From assembly GCA_012656075.1 (NCBI GenBank), contig JAAKBF010000207.1:186001-250000 (forward strand): a stretch of DNA of 64,000 nt, in the 5' to 3' direction. The position numbers were made by a program, and so were the translations under genes. A model generated the notes under the pieces. It did no database searches. It was not told the DNA's origin and saw only the letters and a program-made list of their open reading frames with translations. Positions 32,107 to 43,671 of this stretch are shown here, in pieces (within the stretch, counting starts at the first letter, position 1; every line of letters starts with the position of its first letter). Origin of the DNA: Phytophthora hibernalis (taxonomy: Eukaryota; Oomycota; Peronosporomycetes; Peronosporales; Peronosporaceae).

Positions 32107-33081
32107 TTACAGCTTGAACTTCTCGTTCAACGTGTCTTCACTGAGTGTCCAGAGGTTGTTGGCGTTCTCCAGCGAGTGGCTGAATTTTGCCCCAGACTCG
32201 AGTTCAGGGTAGCCGCGCATGTGCAGGAACCCGTTTGGGCCATAGTACTCGCCGCCCTTGACGCTCTTCATGGTCGCGGCGTACAGAATGGGGAGCGCGC
32301 CCATTTGCGCCGTCATGAACGGCACCCACGACAAAAGCCAGACGAAGATCTCGGCCAGCCAACGCGGAAACGTGCTGCGGTAGTAGCGGTTCCAGATGTC
32401 GCTGTGAGTCAAACCAGGGTGCGCTGCCACCGCCACCACATTTTCCACCTGCGCGGACTGCAGGCGGCGCTGCAACTCGAAGGTGAAAAGAAGATTGGCC
32501 ATCTTGGACGTGAAGTAGTCGCGAAGACTGCCGCGCGTGTGCCCCAGTGTTGAGAAGTTCAGGTACATCCACGCGACGTAATGTGCGAGGCTGCTCACGT
32601 TGACCACGCGAGACTGGTCCTTCGATTGACGCAGCAAGTCAAGCAACAAGCTCGTCAGGTAGAAGTGTCCGAGATGGTTGATTGCAAAGTGAGCCTCCAG
32701 GCCGTTGGGTGTGTGGCGCTGGGCTGGCACCGACACACCCGCATTGTTGATCAGCAGATCGAGGTGGTCGAACTTCTCGTGGAAAGCCCGCGCGAATGCG
32801 CAGACACTGACCGGATCACCCACGTCCACCTGCATGAACTCCACCGAGCCAGTGACGTCGGCAGAAAGCTTGGCGAGCTTTTCGCGGATCAAATCTTCGG
32901 CGCGACGTCCGCGACCTTCATTGCGGCATGCGAGAATCACGTGTGCTCCATGCTCTGCCAGTCCTTTCGCAGCCTCGAAGCCGATGCCCGAGTTGGCGCC
33001 TGTGACGATCGCGAGCTTGTCCTTCTGAGACGGCATCGCCGAACCGTCCCAACCCCTCTCGGTGCTTGCAGCAAGACCCAT
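32107..33081 (-). CDS. Short-chain dehydrogenase/reductase (retinol dehydrogenase-like)
   Basis: A classical SDR, NAD(P)-dependent. The ATG at 33081 (MGLAASTERGWDG) is preferred; the frame is open for 53 codons upstream. Key parts: the nucleotide-binding TGANSGIG, DVGDPVSVCAF, the structural NNAG (LLINNAGVSVPA), the catalytic Ser in VVNVSSLAHYV and the YxxxK pair in YFTSK, followed by AHPGLTHSDIW. The C-terminal part includes a hydrophobic stretch (WLAEIFVWLLSWVPF) typical of the RDH/WWOX-like subgroup, which often sits at membranes. The substrate cannot be inferred. A decayed sister copy lies directly upstream on the same strand. Confidence 0.87.
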   Translation of the reverse strand: MGLAASTERGWDGSAMPSQKDKLAIVTGANSGIGFEAAKGLAEHGAHVILACRNEGRGRRAEDLIREKLAKLSADVTGSVEFMQVDVGDPVSVCAFARAFHEKFDHLDLLINNAGVSVPAQRHTPNGLEAHFAINHLGHFYLTSLLLDLLRQSKDQSRVVNVSSLAHYVAWMYLNFSTLGHTRGSLRDYFTSKMANLLFTFELQRRLQSAQVENVVAVAAHPGLTHSDIWNRYYRSTFPRWLAEIFVWLLSWVPFMTAQMGALPILYAATMKSVKGGEYYGPNGFLHMRGYPELESGAKFSHSLENANNLWTLSEDTLNEKFKL

Positions 33082-33512
33082 ACTTCTCGAGATCGGAGCT
33101 CCTCTGGTTCTGAGGCGGAACTCGTTGTAGTGATTTGCTCGCTGCAGCTTTGAACGGCGCTGGGGCAGGATGGCAGGCCGTTGGATGACAGCGAATCCAA
33201 GCAGAAACAAGCAAAAACGATGCGAGTTGACGTCTTGCATTGATGAGGGTTGAATGGGTCGAGCTTAGAGCGAGCAAGCAGTGCTTGCCAAGCAGCACGG
33301 GTGAAAGTTTGCTTGGCAGGTGGCATCAAGCAGTACGAAGTACGTACATTATAACGTGGGCTAAGCCTCGCCTGCAAGTGCTCGCATTTGAAGCTGCGCG
33401 CTTCACTTCAAACACTTGCCGACAGGTTGGCGGTGTACATATTCAATCGCTACATGTATCCGCCAACGTCCGTTAGTCTTTTTCCGATCGACTTCGCACA
33501 CTTGCAGTCATG

Positions 33513-34170
33513 TTACACCTCGAACTCGGCGTCCAGCAGTTCTTTACTCAGCGACCACAGTTTCTTGGTATTCTCGAGAGAATGGCTGGCCGGGTGTGAC
33601 GTTCCAACACCGGGTAGCCTCTCAGAGTCATCTATCCGTTCGGCGCGTAGATTTCACCGCCACACACGCCCTCCACTGTCGCTGTGTACAACGTCGGAAG
33701 TGCTCCAATCTTCTGTGGGAGGAAGGGCATCAACCACACCACATGACCACCCATTGCCATCCCGCGAGCTTGGTGCGAATGTACTTGTTCCAGATCTCCG
33801 TGTGGCAGACTCCAGGATGCACGATCACGGACAGAAGATTGTCAACACCTGCGCGTTGCAGTCTTCGCTGCAGTACATACGTGAACAGCACGTTGGCCAT
33901 CTTGAACTCGGCGTAGTCGCTCATGCTGTTGCCCGGAGGGCGAAGTCCAACTTGGCAACGTGATGCAGTCCACTCGAAACGTTCACCACGCCAGCTTGCG
34001 TCTTTGACCGACGTATCCAATAGCAGGCCCCACAGCAAACTCGTAAGGAAAAAGTGACCGAGGTGGTTGATGGCAAAGGTGCACTCCAAGCCTTTGGCGC
34101 TTCGAAGCCGATGCCACAGTTGGCGCCGGTCACGACTGTCACCTTGCCCTAGTGAGAGGAGCCATCCCAA
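33513..34170 (-). pseudogene. Decayed tandem copy of the SDR gene
   Basis: The same-strand remnant reads GKVTVVTGANCGIGFEAPKA, then jumps directly to FAINHLGHFFLTSLL, so about 100 residues including the NNAG region are missing. It continues VVNVSSGLHHVAKL, SDYAEFKMANVLFTYVLQRRLQRAGVDN and HPGVCHTEIWNKY, then breaks up before a recognisable end (SHSLENTKKLWSLSKELLDAEFEV, stop at 33513). There is an in-frame stop before GKVTVV and another after IYAPNG, as well as frame changes. Unlike the one-base homopolymer faults elsewhere, the large deletion and stops make this a real pseudogene from tandem duplication. Confidence 0.75.
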
Positions 34171-34371
34171 CTGCGAGAGGACCCTGCACGCTGCAAAGAT
34201 TGTGTGTACTGGTATGGTCAGCAGAGCTCGAAGAATGTCGGATACAAAAAGCAAGCGTCTACTCAAGGAAGCACGATCCCAAACTTCGGTCAAGTGCCGT
34301 TAAATTTTACTCAAATACGCATGCGTAGCTTGCAGGTGCCTTCATCACTCTTTTGTCGTTATGAGGTTGAC

Positions 34372-37300
34372 TCAGCACACCAGCGCCTTGGACAATTGCT
34401 GCACCTCAGAGCGGTTCAACACGAGCTGCACAGACTGGGAGTTGCTGACGGTACTGCCACCAAACTTCACACGTCCAAGAAGCACGGATGGGCGCTCCAT
34501 CTCCGGTGGTTGCCAACCGAACACGCTTTCACCACGAGTGATGGCGTTCGTGATATCTTGTCCCCAGCCGTCGTCACGCATCGCAGCACCTACGCGTTCA
34601 CGAAGAGCTGTCAGATCCCTCTGTGCACGCGATTGCTGCAGCTTTTCAGCCATGAGTTGAGTATGCGCGGACGCTCCGGTGGACGAATCGGCTTGTTTCA
34701 GATCCACCAAACGCGGCATCGAAAGCTGAGCCTTCACCTGCCGCGAGAACGCTGCCACCTCCTTCAGAGAGTTCGCCAACCTGCCCGACGGCTTTGCTGC
34801 AAGCGAAGTGCGTGTGTTCACTGCAGCGCTTGGACCAAGCAGCCTCTCCAACCGCTCATTTGCCAGTGTAGAACGCGCCGTGTGCAGCTCAGTGTGCAGT
34901 TGGTGAAAAGCTTGACGGAACGCCTCGGCGTCTGCTGTGCTCATGGCCGATCCCTTACCGCCTACAGAAGCTCCACTTCCACTCTTCACATTACTTCCAG
35001 CGTCACTTGAGCGCTTCAGTTGCTTACGCAGGTCTCGGTTCAGGGAGTTCAACAACGTTTTCTCTTTGTTTGACTCGTCCAAAGCAACGTCGAACTGCTC
35101 ACGCTCCTTCGAGAGTTGTGTCTCGAGTTGAGTCTTTTCGCCTGTCATAGCGGCGACGCTGTCAGTTAGCTGAAGCACTTGGCTTTCAAGTTTCTGAGCC
35201 ACGACACGGTGGTGGCTGTCAGCGCGTTCGAACTCACGGATACGCTGGTGTAGAGCGTTGCATAGCTCTGTCATTTCCGATAGGTTGCTGCGCAAGGTTG
35301 ATGCATCCACCAACTCTTGATGGATGGCTTGCGCACGAATGTGCCATTGCGGCCGGCCGTTAGCCCCATCGGCATGTTCGCTACGAATACGAGGAGCCAC
35401 CGCATCGGTGAAGGCTCCGCGGCACACAAGCTTGAACAACAACGCCAGCTTCTCTTTGAAGGCAACAGTGTGGTCATACACAGCCTCCTGCGTGAATTTC
35501 ACCAGCTCTTCTGCTGATTTGGTGTTTTCGAGTAAACCCATGTGGTCGAGCTGTGACTGCAGCGCACTCGATAGCGATTGTGCCTCGGTAGCGTAGCTCT
35601 GAATAAAAGACACAACTTCACCACCTGCAGCTACAAGGCCGTCAAGGTCATCGTCTGAGGCTGCCAAATCGATTTCAGCGCGGCGGTAAAACAGTTGTGC
35701 CACATTCAGCACCGACAGCAGCTCTCCCAGACACTTATCCAGTATTGGCATCAGCTCCGAGCGCAGTGCAATCTTTTGAGCGTCATCGAGCATCTCTGGG
35801 CCCGCAAGTAGGCTCTTGGTGGTGCGCAGGAATGTTACCATTGCCGAGATCGAGAAAGCCAACTTGGCTACACTCTTCCTAGCACGCAACTTAACCACTG
35901 CACAGCGGGCACCAAAACTTTCAGAGCCCACCGATGAAGCAATCTGTGCGACTCGACCAGTGTGCCATTCCTCCGAGGTCTGTACGAGGCGATCACACAG
36001 TGACGCAACGTCGCCGCCACCCCGGGGCCATTCAACAAAGCACCCTCGGAGAAAGCCGACAGCGCCGAGTCTAGTACACTCTCCAATGCCGTCGTTTGCG
36101 AAGTGTCCAGCGCCGAGCAGCCCTGAGCAAATTCGTCTTCGGTAGTCAGATGGCATTCAAGCATGAACAAATCCTCCTTGGCTTGACATGAAATTGCAGC
36201 CAGCCTGTCACCAAGGACAAGTTGCTCAACGCTCATGGTTGTGCTTAGCGCTCCTTCGTCCTTTTCGTCCTCTAGCGGGCCACTGGGAGTTTGCTGTGCG
36301 ACGGTATCCAGATCCTTCTTCAAATGTTGCAGCAAGATATCGGACTTGCCAGCAATCCGTCCAAGAGTCAATCGAACCCGAAGAACCTTTTGATCAGTCT
36401 CTGAAAAAATCGAGCGGGGCACCACGGTGCGCAGGAACGAGTTCTCCAGTCTAGCCTGTTCAGCGATAATCTTCTGCTTAGCTGCTTCAGTTTCATGCTC
36501 TCGTGCGGCTGCTACCAGCGCACGTAGCCCCATCGTTTGGTTAAGGGCCAGATGGGCTGTATCCTTCAGAGATTCCACAGCACCACTTTCTGCACGGAGT
36601 TTTGCCTTTAACTGTGCAATCTCCTCACGATGACTGTGCGCAAGATCACGGAAGCGGGCAATAGTGCGTTCCTTGTCCTCAAGGACAGTCTTCTGCTCCA
36701 ATGCAGCTTGCTTCAATTCCTGCAGCGATGCACGCTGCGAGTCAATCTCGTCCCGGAGTTCCGTTTCATATTCAGAATGCTGATGCTCCATTTCCTGGTC
36801 TACCTCACGCAATGATTCCAGTGATTGCACCGTGGTCTCAAGCTCCGCTAGTTTCTCGCCCAGCGTCAAGTTTTTCTCGGTAAGATCTTCCACCATGGTC
36901 TCATACGCGTTAGCGATGTCCAGCATCTCCTTGAGCTCCTCTGATTCGCTTTCTAGTTTGTTATTCTTTGTAGTCTATACAAACAAAACATGGCCAAAGG
37001 AAATAGTGTAAGCAACGGAGTTAACACTATTTCAATGAACTCGCACAAACGTTCGCTTACCAGTTCTTCCACCTCCTCCCTCAGGGAGACAAGCTCAGCA
37101 TTTTCTCGCTGGGCCTGCCGCAGCTTCTTACTAAGGTCAGCCTTTTCCTCAGAGGCTCGCTCGTGCAAAGTCTTTACGGCCGCACGGAGTTTCTTGTTTT
37201 CGTCTGCCAAGTCCCCAGTGCTTGTCGAAGATCCCTCCGAGTAGTCAGGTCCCGTGGTGGCCGACAGCGCCATAGTAGCCTTGAGATTCTCCACCTCCTG

Positions 37301-38468
37301 CTGCAATTCCTCAGCATGCTCCTCGGCGATTTCCTTGTCCATCTCAACGGTCTCCTTTTCCAATGTCATCATCTCGATCATATCATGGAGCTCAGCCAGC
37401 TGCTTCTCGAGCGTCTCCACCTTACGAGCACCCGAGCTCGACTTGGCCACAGCCATAGCCACCTCTTCAGCCTTCTTCTGCTCTGCAGCCGTGAAAGCTG
37501 CGATACGCGTTTTTGTTGCGCCACCTCCGCTTCAAGAGCCTTAATCTCGGAAGCCTGCGTGGCATTCTCAAGCCGCAGCTCATCCAGCTGATCGTCGTGC
37601 TCGGCTTGCAGCTCGGTAATATGGTCCTCCAGCTCGGCCCGCACCGAGCGCACATGCTGTTCCGCCTCTTCCCTGACCATCTCAATCTGCTCCGCGAGTT
37701 CTTCCTGCAGGGACAAACCTGCATCAGTTCCCTCCTCGCCGTCCACCGCTTCGTCCATAATCTCGTCTCCGTCAGCATCAACCAGTGCGTCCTGCTGCAG
37801 CTTCTCCTCCTCCTGTCCTTGTCCCTGTTCTTCCAGCAGTTTAATCTTCTCACTGTTGGCGACTGCTGCCTCCTTCATCACGGACACGCTCTGTCTCAGT
37901 TGCTCCACGTGTCTGTTCTTCTGCTCCAGCTCCTCCTCCAGCTTGGAGATCCTGGCTCTGGCTTCCGTCAGCTGCTCGTCCGAGGCCACACCACTCCCTG
38001 CGGCCGATGCGCCGCCCATTGCGCTGTGTCTGTCTAGCGACAGTCTCGTCCTTGCAGCAGCCGAGGACGATGTCGAGATGTCTGATCTACTGGACGGCGT
38101 GATCATTGATGCCCGCATCTTGGGCGTCGACACGCGGGAGCTCGGGGCATCGCTGGGCGCTGGGATGGACGACAAGCGACGCGTGGAGCCACTTCCCACC
38201 CCAGACAGACGGCGACTCAGTGGCGCTTTGATGCTGCTATTGGCGGACGACAGTACCGTCCTGACCATGGACTTCTTGACGAATAGCCCGTGGTTGGGCT
38301 CGCACGTGAAGTAGACGCGGCCATTGAGCTCCCGTTGTTCTTTCCCTCGGGCCTCTCCAACTCGATGCCCACCCACTCTCCACTGGCGAATTCCGTCTCA
38401 CCCACGAAGCGCACGACGCCCGTCTTGCCGGCGCCAAAGGCCACGCGCGCGCCCACCTCTAGCTCCAT
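34372..38468 (-). CDS. DCTN1: Dynactin p150-Glued (DCTN1)
   Basis: The large dynactin subunit links dynein to microtubules and cargo. The ATG at 38468 begins a CAP-Gly domain (VGARVAFGAGKTGVVRFVGETEF, WVGIELERPEGKNNG, then in the next frame GRVYFTCEPNHGLFV). A Ser-rich basic linker follows, then a long coiled coil (SKLEEELEQKNRHVEQLRQS onward), and a second coiled-coil region after a phase-0 intron (donor near 37063, acceptor near 36975). The middle holds the dynactin-type helical domain (FRDLAHSHREEIAQLKAKL; DIANAYETMVEDLTEKN). The C-terminal coiled coil ends VLNRSEVQQLSKALVC. Three one-base shifts, at the CCC at 38331, the TTTTT at 37510 and the CCCC at 36020, divide it. Each sits in a homopolymer with perfect continuation of the coil in the next frame. 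Confidence 0.87.
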
Positions 38469-38581
38469 TGCGGCGGCGGAAGGGATCTATCGCAAATGGG
38501 GAAACATTATGGTGTGGGAAACACGAAATGAGGTGTACGACGTAAATTGGTGTTTGGTACATGGGACCGCACCGGGATGTG

Positions 38582-39244
38582 GGGCATTCTCTAAAAGGTG
38601 CTCATGATTACCACCATTTTCTAAAAGGCGCGGTCGTCCTTGGTATCCTAACCGATATGTAACAGGAGAGATGGCAGCTTGGCCTGTCACGCAAAGAAGT
38701 GGAGCCGTGTAGCGATGTAGGTGCACGAACATCGAGCATGCACCTGAAGAGTGTACTAAGCGCTTACACCACCGTTTCCACGACGTATTTCTCGACAGAC
38801 GCGTAGTCGTGTACAGTGAGTATATTATGAAATGGAGGTCTCCCTCTGGAAAGAAACTAACCTTTCCGCAGGCGGATGGTGATAGTGGAAATGCTGCAGG
38901 AACATGGTTGTGATTTCTGAAGTGCTGATCTTGTTGTCCGTATGAGTCTGCAATTATTAATATGTGGTATGTCCTAACATGTATCGTAATGACCAGTCGC
39001 ACAGTTTAGCCGATTCCACAACCTGTAGGCAAGCCACTGGTCCAAGGGCTAGCTATGCAGTAAGAAGAATGATGAGCACCTGCTGTTGTTGCTCGGATCA
39101 CTCGTGCTCCTTCCTACGTGAGGTGCTGGTGGTTCCGATGCTGGTTGCACCCCGTGTTATTTAACATCTTGAAGGAGCACCTTTTGAAGATGAATGCACT
39201 TTTAGAAAATGGAGGTAATCATGAGCACCTTTTAGAGAATGCCC
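38582..39244. mobile_element. 663-bp Mutator-type MITE with 9-bp target duplication
   Basis: The termini are inverted repeats of about 48 bp, starting GGGCATTCTCTAAAAGGTGC on the left (38582-38629) and ending with the complement on the right (39196-39244), with one or two mismatches. The element is flanked by an exact 9-bp direct repeat CGGGATGTG (38573-38581 and 39245-39253). A 9-bp duplication is typical of Mutator-like elements. The interior has no transposase. It lies about 100 bp upstream of the dynactin ATG. Confidence 0.85.
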
Positions 39245-39506
39245 CGGGATGTGCCTCGGCTCGCAAAATTGCTGGAAGGCTCGGCTCGCTAAAAATGAGG
39301 AGCGGCGTCGCCGGCTTATGCCGAGGAAGACTCACTTTTGGTCCACCCCCAAGTCTAAAACTGGCTTTTGCTCCCACTGTCTCGATTTGTGGCCAATCCA
39401 ATCTTCGGCGCGCTTTTCAAAATCAAAAGCGCGCCACTCCAGCCACCGACTGCGTCGCCCGGTCGTGAGCATTGCCCCAAGTCTTCAAGCTCGCAGTTTT
39501 TCTCCG

Positions 39507-40340
39507 ATGCATTCGTCATTCGCAGATAGAGAAGACCAAGAAGTTCTATTGCAGATAGACAGCATGACCGTACGCAACATTGTGGAGATGTTCGAGAGCA
39601 TGGCCACATCTGCGGCGGTGGATTCGTCCGCCCACGCGCTCGAGTCCACGGGACGCGGCAACGTCTGCGGATTGGTGACGTACTACGACGGACTAGCGGT
39701 GGTCGAGGAGCCCCCGATGCCCGTTGCGACCAAGAGCGTGCGTCTCGTACGCGAAGAGCCTGTCGCGAACGATTCAGAACCGCAGCTTAAACAGGACGAG
39801 GAGGTGGTGGAGGATGACAGCCACCACACAAGCAATCAGGACGTGAACGAGGTATCGGCAATCAGCAGCGTGCCGATGCCGTCGCTGTTCATGAGCAAGA
39901 TCCCGCAGCCCAAATCGCGCGAGTTCCACCTCGCAGCCTGCTCGGTGCGAAAGCCCTCCGCGGAAGATTCATCGCGCAGCCGCACGTTTTCGTTTAGCTC
40001 GAGCGACGCCAGCCAGCCGCTGTACATGCCTCCGCCAACGCCCGTGTCCATGCGAGTGCGGGCGCCGTGCACCAGCTACGCCGCTTTCGTCGCCAAGATC
40101 GAGGGCTCGCAGTCTCGATTGCTGGACTTTGAGAAGGATGAGCGGTGGCTAGGACAGGTCGAGACCATGAAGGGCCGCGTGGAGGCGCTCAAGCGGAGGA
40201 ACCACTTGGCCCTGGCGAGAGAGGTGGCCAGCACACCACGCAAGAGCAGAAGTATGAGCGAGTGCAGCGGCGTGTCCACGGCGTCCACAGCGTCGCTGTC
40301 GTCCATTGACACGCCCGAGATCTACTGCCAGCAGATATGA
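39507..40340 (+). CDS. Unknown, probably disordered protein
   Basis: The frame is open from 39249, but I start at the ATG 39507 (MHSSFADREDQEVLL), because the upstream part overlaps the MITE flank and has no protein-like character. About 277 residues. It has a short N-terminal helix (MTVRNIVEMFESMATSAAV), acidic segments (QDEEVVEDDSHH), a Pro-rich patch (YMPPPTPVSMRVRAPCTSYAAFVAKIEG) and a C-terminal basic helix (ETMKGRVEALKRRNHLALARE). Ser-rich ending. No known domain. Long intact frame and biased composition support that it is real. Confidence 0.6.
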   Translation: MHSSFADREDQEVLLQIDSMTVRNIVEMFESMATSAAVDSSAHALESTGRGNVCGLVTYYDGLAVVEEPPMPVATKSVRLVREEPVANDSEPQLKQDEEVVEDDSHHTSNQDVNEVSAISSVPMPSLFMSKIPQPKSREFHLAACSVRKPSAEDSSRSRTFSFSSSDASQPLYMPPPTPVSMRVRAPCTSYAAFVAKIEGSQSRLLDFEKDERWLGQVETMKGRVEALKRRNHLALAREVASTPRKSRSMSECSGVSTASTASLSSIDTPEIYCQQI

Positions 40341-40668
40341 AGCTTCGTCGAGCACACCTAAGTTATTACGTAGTATCTAATGCTAATTAACCTGAGCAAG
40401 CCCCGCGGGCAGGTTGATTCAAAATTCAAAATTGACTGGAGCAATTATTACCGGTACTGTGGCACTGTTCAAGACGCAACATTAAATTCAATCTTGCCCT
40501 ATCCCCTGGGAGAATTTTTGCAGAAGCCGGTGGGATTTTGTCCGTACCAGCGCCTATACAACCGATCGAGGAAGAAGCGCCCGAGCCCGCGGTACAGACT
40601 CGCCTCCACTTGCTCCACTTGCTCCACTGCGCGCGTGTGTGCGTACACTCTGAGACAGCATTCGCAGG

Positions 40669-41625
40669 ATGACCACCGAAGCCTCCGCTTCCGTGTTGGG
40701 AGGCACCGTGCTCAGCGCTGGACCCCTGGGCACCGAGTACGTCCGAAGACAAGAGAGAATATAGAATTCACTAATTTAACATTTCCCACTCGCAGCTCCA
40801 CCTATGGCAAGCTACCGCCGCTGAACCCGGAGGACCTGAAGCTGCCCCCGCCGCCGTCCGCCGCCGACAAAGTCACGAACACGGCGAACGCGATTTCCAT
40901 CAGCGAAGTGTGGGAGGAGATCAAGGCCAAGACGCGAGAAATGTGCGTCCCAAGCTGCAGAATTGACTGCTTTTTGACCTTTTGCGACGAAATGACATGT
41001 TTTGTTGTTTTTACTTGCCGCAGCATCATGGGCTCATCGGTTTCGGGCGTGCTGTCGGCCATGCGCATCGTGAACTTGACGATGGCTGGCTGCATGGTCG
41101 CGCTGGCTGTTGCCCAGGTGATCCAGTCAGACTCGGCGTTCTCTGTCATGGCAGACGCTCTCTCCGTCATCTACACCATGTACGGCGTGGGTATTGAACT
41201 TGTTTGTTTTTGTGATCTTGACACTCTGCTATGCTGCCTGCAGCTTCTTCGCGCTGATTTTGGTGGGCTACGAGCTTCGTACGGCATACATTGACAAGCT
41301 GCTGCGTGGCAGCTTCGGCTTCATGTACAGTCCGTGGGGAAGGTGCCTCTTCTTGAGCATGTACGTGCCCAGTCTCCTGTCCTGAATATGATGGGAAGCT
41401 TCAAACTGACGTCGGCTTTGCTGCAGGATCTCCATCTTCCCGGTCGGAATGTGCGGCGTCTACGGCGTGCTGGTGTCGCTTGCTGGCTTCACCAACGCGT
41501 ACTTCAACTACTTTGTCATCACCAAGCACCCGTCGTTCACGCGCGGCGTCCCAGATTATACGCCGCCCAAGGAGACGCCGGTTGCCAAGGCCACGGCGCT
41601 CAAGGAAGAGGACACGACAGTCTAA
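40669..41625 (+). CDS. COPI-associated (TVP15-like) membrane protein
   Basis: Members of this family sit in Golgi membranes and associate with COPI vesicles. Exon 1 (40669-40736) encodes MTTEASASVLGGTVLSAG. Exon 2 starts at 40796 with TYGKLPPLNPEDLKLPPPP and a helix EVWEEIKAKTRE. Exon 3 (from about 41026) gives IMGSSVSGVLSAMRIVNLTMAGCMVALAVAQ, a first membrane segment preceded by the typical RIVNL. Later exons give FFALILVGYELRTAYIDKLLRGSFGFMYSPWGRCLFLS, the family's hallmark GxxYxxxGR pattern, and ISIFPVGMCGVYGVLVSLAGF, followed by a charged tail ending KEEDTTV. Intron borders are GTACGT/GTGCGT type; the third intron's phase is not resolved. Confidence 0.75.
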
Positions 41626-41931
41626 GAGTTCTATTCAGCTTATGATCAAGTGGCCGGTAGTAGCGTGAGGAAAGTCAAGCATAGCAACGCAAACTTCAAC
41701 TCTCGCGGTTTGCGAGATCCGGACTTGGTTGAGCTTGTTACGAGTGTTATCGATCGTCGTTGGCGTTGAGGCAGACTGTCATGCATAAATCTTCATAATT
41801 TACAGGAGCGTTTATTCGTGCCGGTGCTGCCGCATTCTCTCTCCACCTCTTTTCGTCGATACTTTATTGCGATAATTTTCGTTTAATCTCGTTGGTCAAT
41901 TGGCAGTCTCACAATCGACCGGACCACTAAG

Positions 41932-42110
41932 ATGACCGTCGAGAAGGAGCTCTGCGAGCGCGTATGCAAAAGCAAGCGTGCGTCATCCAGTTATGTCTGC
42001 AGCGCCGTAACTACCAGGAGAGCAAGTGCACCGACGTCATCAAGCGGTACTACGACTGTTGCGCCGCGGCAACAAAAGCAGAGGAGAAGAGCCGCGAGTC
42101 CTCCAGTTAA
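41932..42110 (+). CDS. CMC4: CMC4-like twin CX9C mitochondrial protein (frameshifted)
   Basis: A small intermembrane-space protein of the twin-Cys family, imported by the Mia40 pathway. The start gives MTVEKELCERVC; after one missing A in the AAAA run at 41968 the frame continues QACVIQLCLQRRNYQESKCTDVIKRYYDCC and ends KSRESSS. The spacing C-x3-C...C-x9-C...CC and the YxESKC core are those of CMC4 (MTCP1 neighbour p8). About 58 residues, like the family. Confidence 0.72.
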
Positions 42111-42255
42111 AACCAAAGCCGACAGACGACGTCACGATGGTGTAGACAAAAGTATAACAAGTTCTAACCATTTTACGCAGCATCATCCCGGGTAGCAATG
42201 TTACTCGCTCTTTAGCTTTTGATCAGTTGATGTGATCGTGCTGCGTGAAAGAACC

Positions 42256-42495
42256 TTTCGTCGTACTTGGCCGAGTGTCCACAGCACATGGGAGCTGCTG
42301 AGCATAAGTGCACTAACAAGCAAGGAAAGAGACGTCAAATCAAGCGCAGTACTGTAGAGTCTGTCGTCAACGATTTACCTCATCATTTCCCATGAATTCA
42401 GGACAAACGTCGAGAGCAGGAGTTGCGACAGCAGAAGCAGCGATTGGACCAGTGTCAAAATTGCAAGCTGCACGCGCGGCTCCTTGAACGCTGAG
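42256..42495 (+). other. Exon-like Cys-containing segments, unassigned
   Basis: Downstream of CMC4 one frame reads SYLAECPQHMGAAEHKCTNKQ, and after a possible intron (acceptor TTCAG near 42401) DKRREQELRQQKQRLDQCQNCKLHARLLER before a stop. These may be two exons of a small Cys/His protein whose start I cannot fix. Confidence 0.3.
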
Positions 42496-42619
42496 TGTCT
42501 TGGCTGCGGTGACGATTCTAAGCTGCAATCATCCATGCTGCTGGATTTCGAGGGGTGGTTTGCTCGTGCTTTGCTCTTCGTCCTCTTTTTCTGATGGGAC
42601 AGGTCGCATCAGGATCTGA

Positions 42620-43671
42620 TCAGCCTAATACATGAATGCTTGCAGTCAGTCGTACCTTTGAGGCCCCTGTCAGCTCCACCAAAAGTTGATCGCGGTCGAT
42701 GTCCTCCCATATATCCTCCATCAACTTAGCTCCACGCTGCTGTGCCTTCCTAAAGGCGCCATTTGTGTCCGAGTTGAAGCAATGAAGCGCCACATACTTC
42801 GCAGAGAGCAGCACTATCGAATGCACAAAGACGGTCGCTGTCGTGAGTGCGAAAGCCAACTGATCGTAGATCAATCCTATCTTCTGCGTTGGCAAAAACT
42901 CAGAATGTTAGATCCCCTTCAGACACTTTTACTGCAGATATCAGTCCCTACGTAATTCAGACGAGTAGAGAAATACGCAACCAAGAACGTGGCTTCAACC
43001 GCGGGCAAGGCGATCTGAGTAAGGCGTCCCTTAGCAGTCCCCACAAGCTGAATCGATGCAATGTCCAGCAGTAATCTAGGAGTGACACGCCATCGGCAAA
43101 ACGTGATAAGCATGAATGCGTGGCCCCTGTAGCACTGCTTTACTCACACAATGCCGAGCAGCAGAAGCTGCTCCGTGTTCAGTGGCATCTCGACACGGTA
43201 ATATGCAGCCCCCAATGCACTCAGGACCAGCAGCAAAACTGCAACCCTCGATAAAACTTCTCGTTGAATGCTGCCTCGAAGAGCGACATGCGGCAGCAAC
43301 ATCACCACGAAGCTCTTCCTCGTCATCCACACTGCTGTACCAGCCACCAACGCAATCTGCGCAGTCGACACTCTCTACAAAGGACCCAAATCAGTATGTA
43401 GTTACTGCAAAACCTTTAGCTACTGTTATTACGGTCAATACCAGAGCAACCATGAGCGCATTTTGCACGACGAGCGCCACGAGACTGTGCAGCAGTAGAA
43501 TTCGCTCCAAACTCGACGGGATTCGCTTTACCTCCGCGCTTAATTCACCGTAAAGGTGCGCATCTTCTGCAGCGACTTCTCAAGAGCCTCTGCGTCAACT
43601 GGTGCTTCTCGGTTCACTGCCACAGACGCGCGCTGTGTCGCTGACGCCGCATGACGTCGCTTTTTGGCCAT
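42620..43671 (-). CDS. Multi-pass membrane protein, unknown
   Basis: The ATG at 43671 starts MAKKRRHAASATQRASVAVN, a basic cytosolic N-terminus. After a one-base shift near 43552 it continues ELSAEVKRIPSSLERILLLH with a hydrophobic segment (SLVALVVQNALMVALVLTVITVA). Later exons carry STAQIALVAGTAVWMTRKSF, REVLSRVAVLLLVLSALGAAYY, LLLDIASIQLVGTAKGRLTQI and DQLAFALTTATVFVHSIVLLSAKYVALHCF, ending with an acidic helix (AKLMEDIWEDIDRDQLLVEL). At least five membrane segments. Short introns separate the pieces. No family is recognised. Its start is only 127 bp from the frataxin start, on the other strand. Confidence 0.6.

Noticed and set aside
34204..35010. 268-codon plus-strand open frame opposite dynactin
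   Set aside because: Cys/Arg/His-rich shadow of the dynactin coiled coil; no start context or domain.
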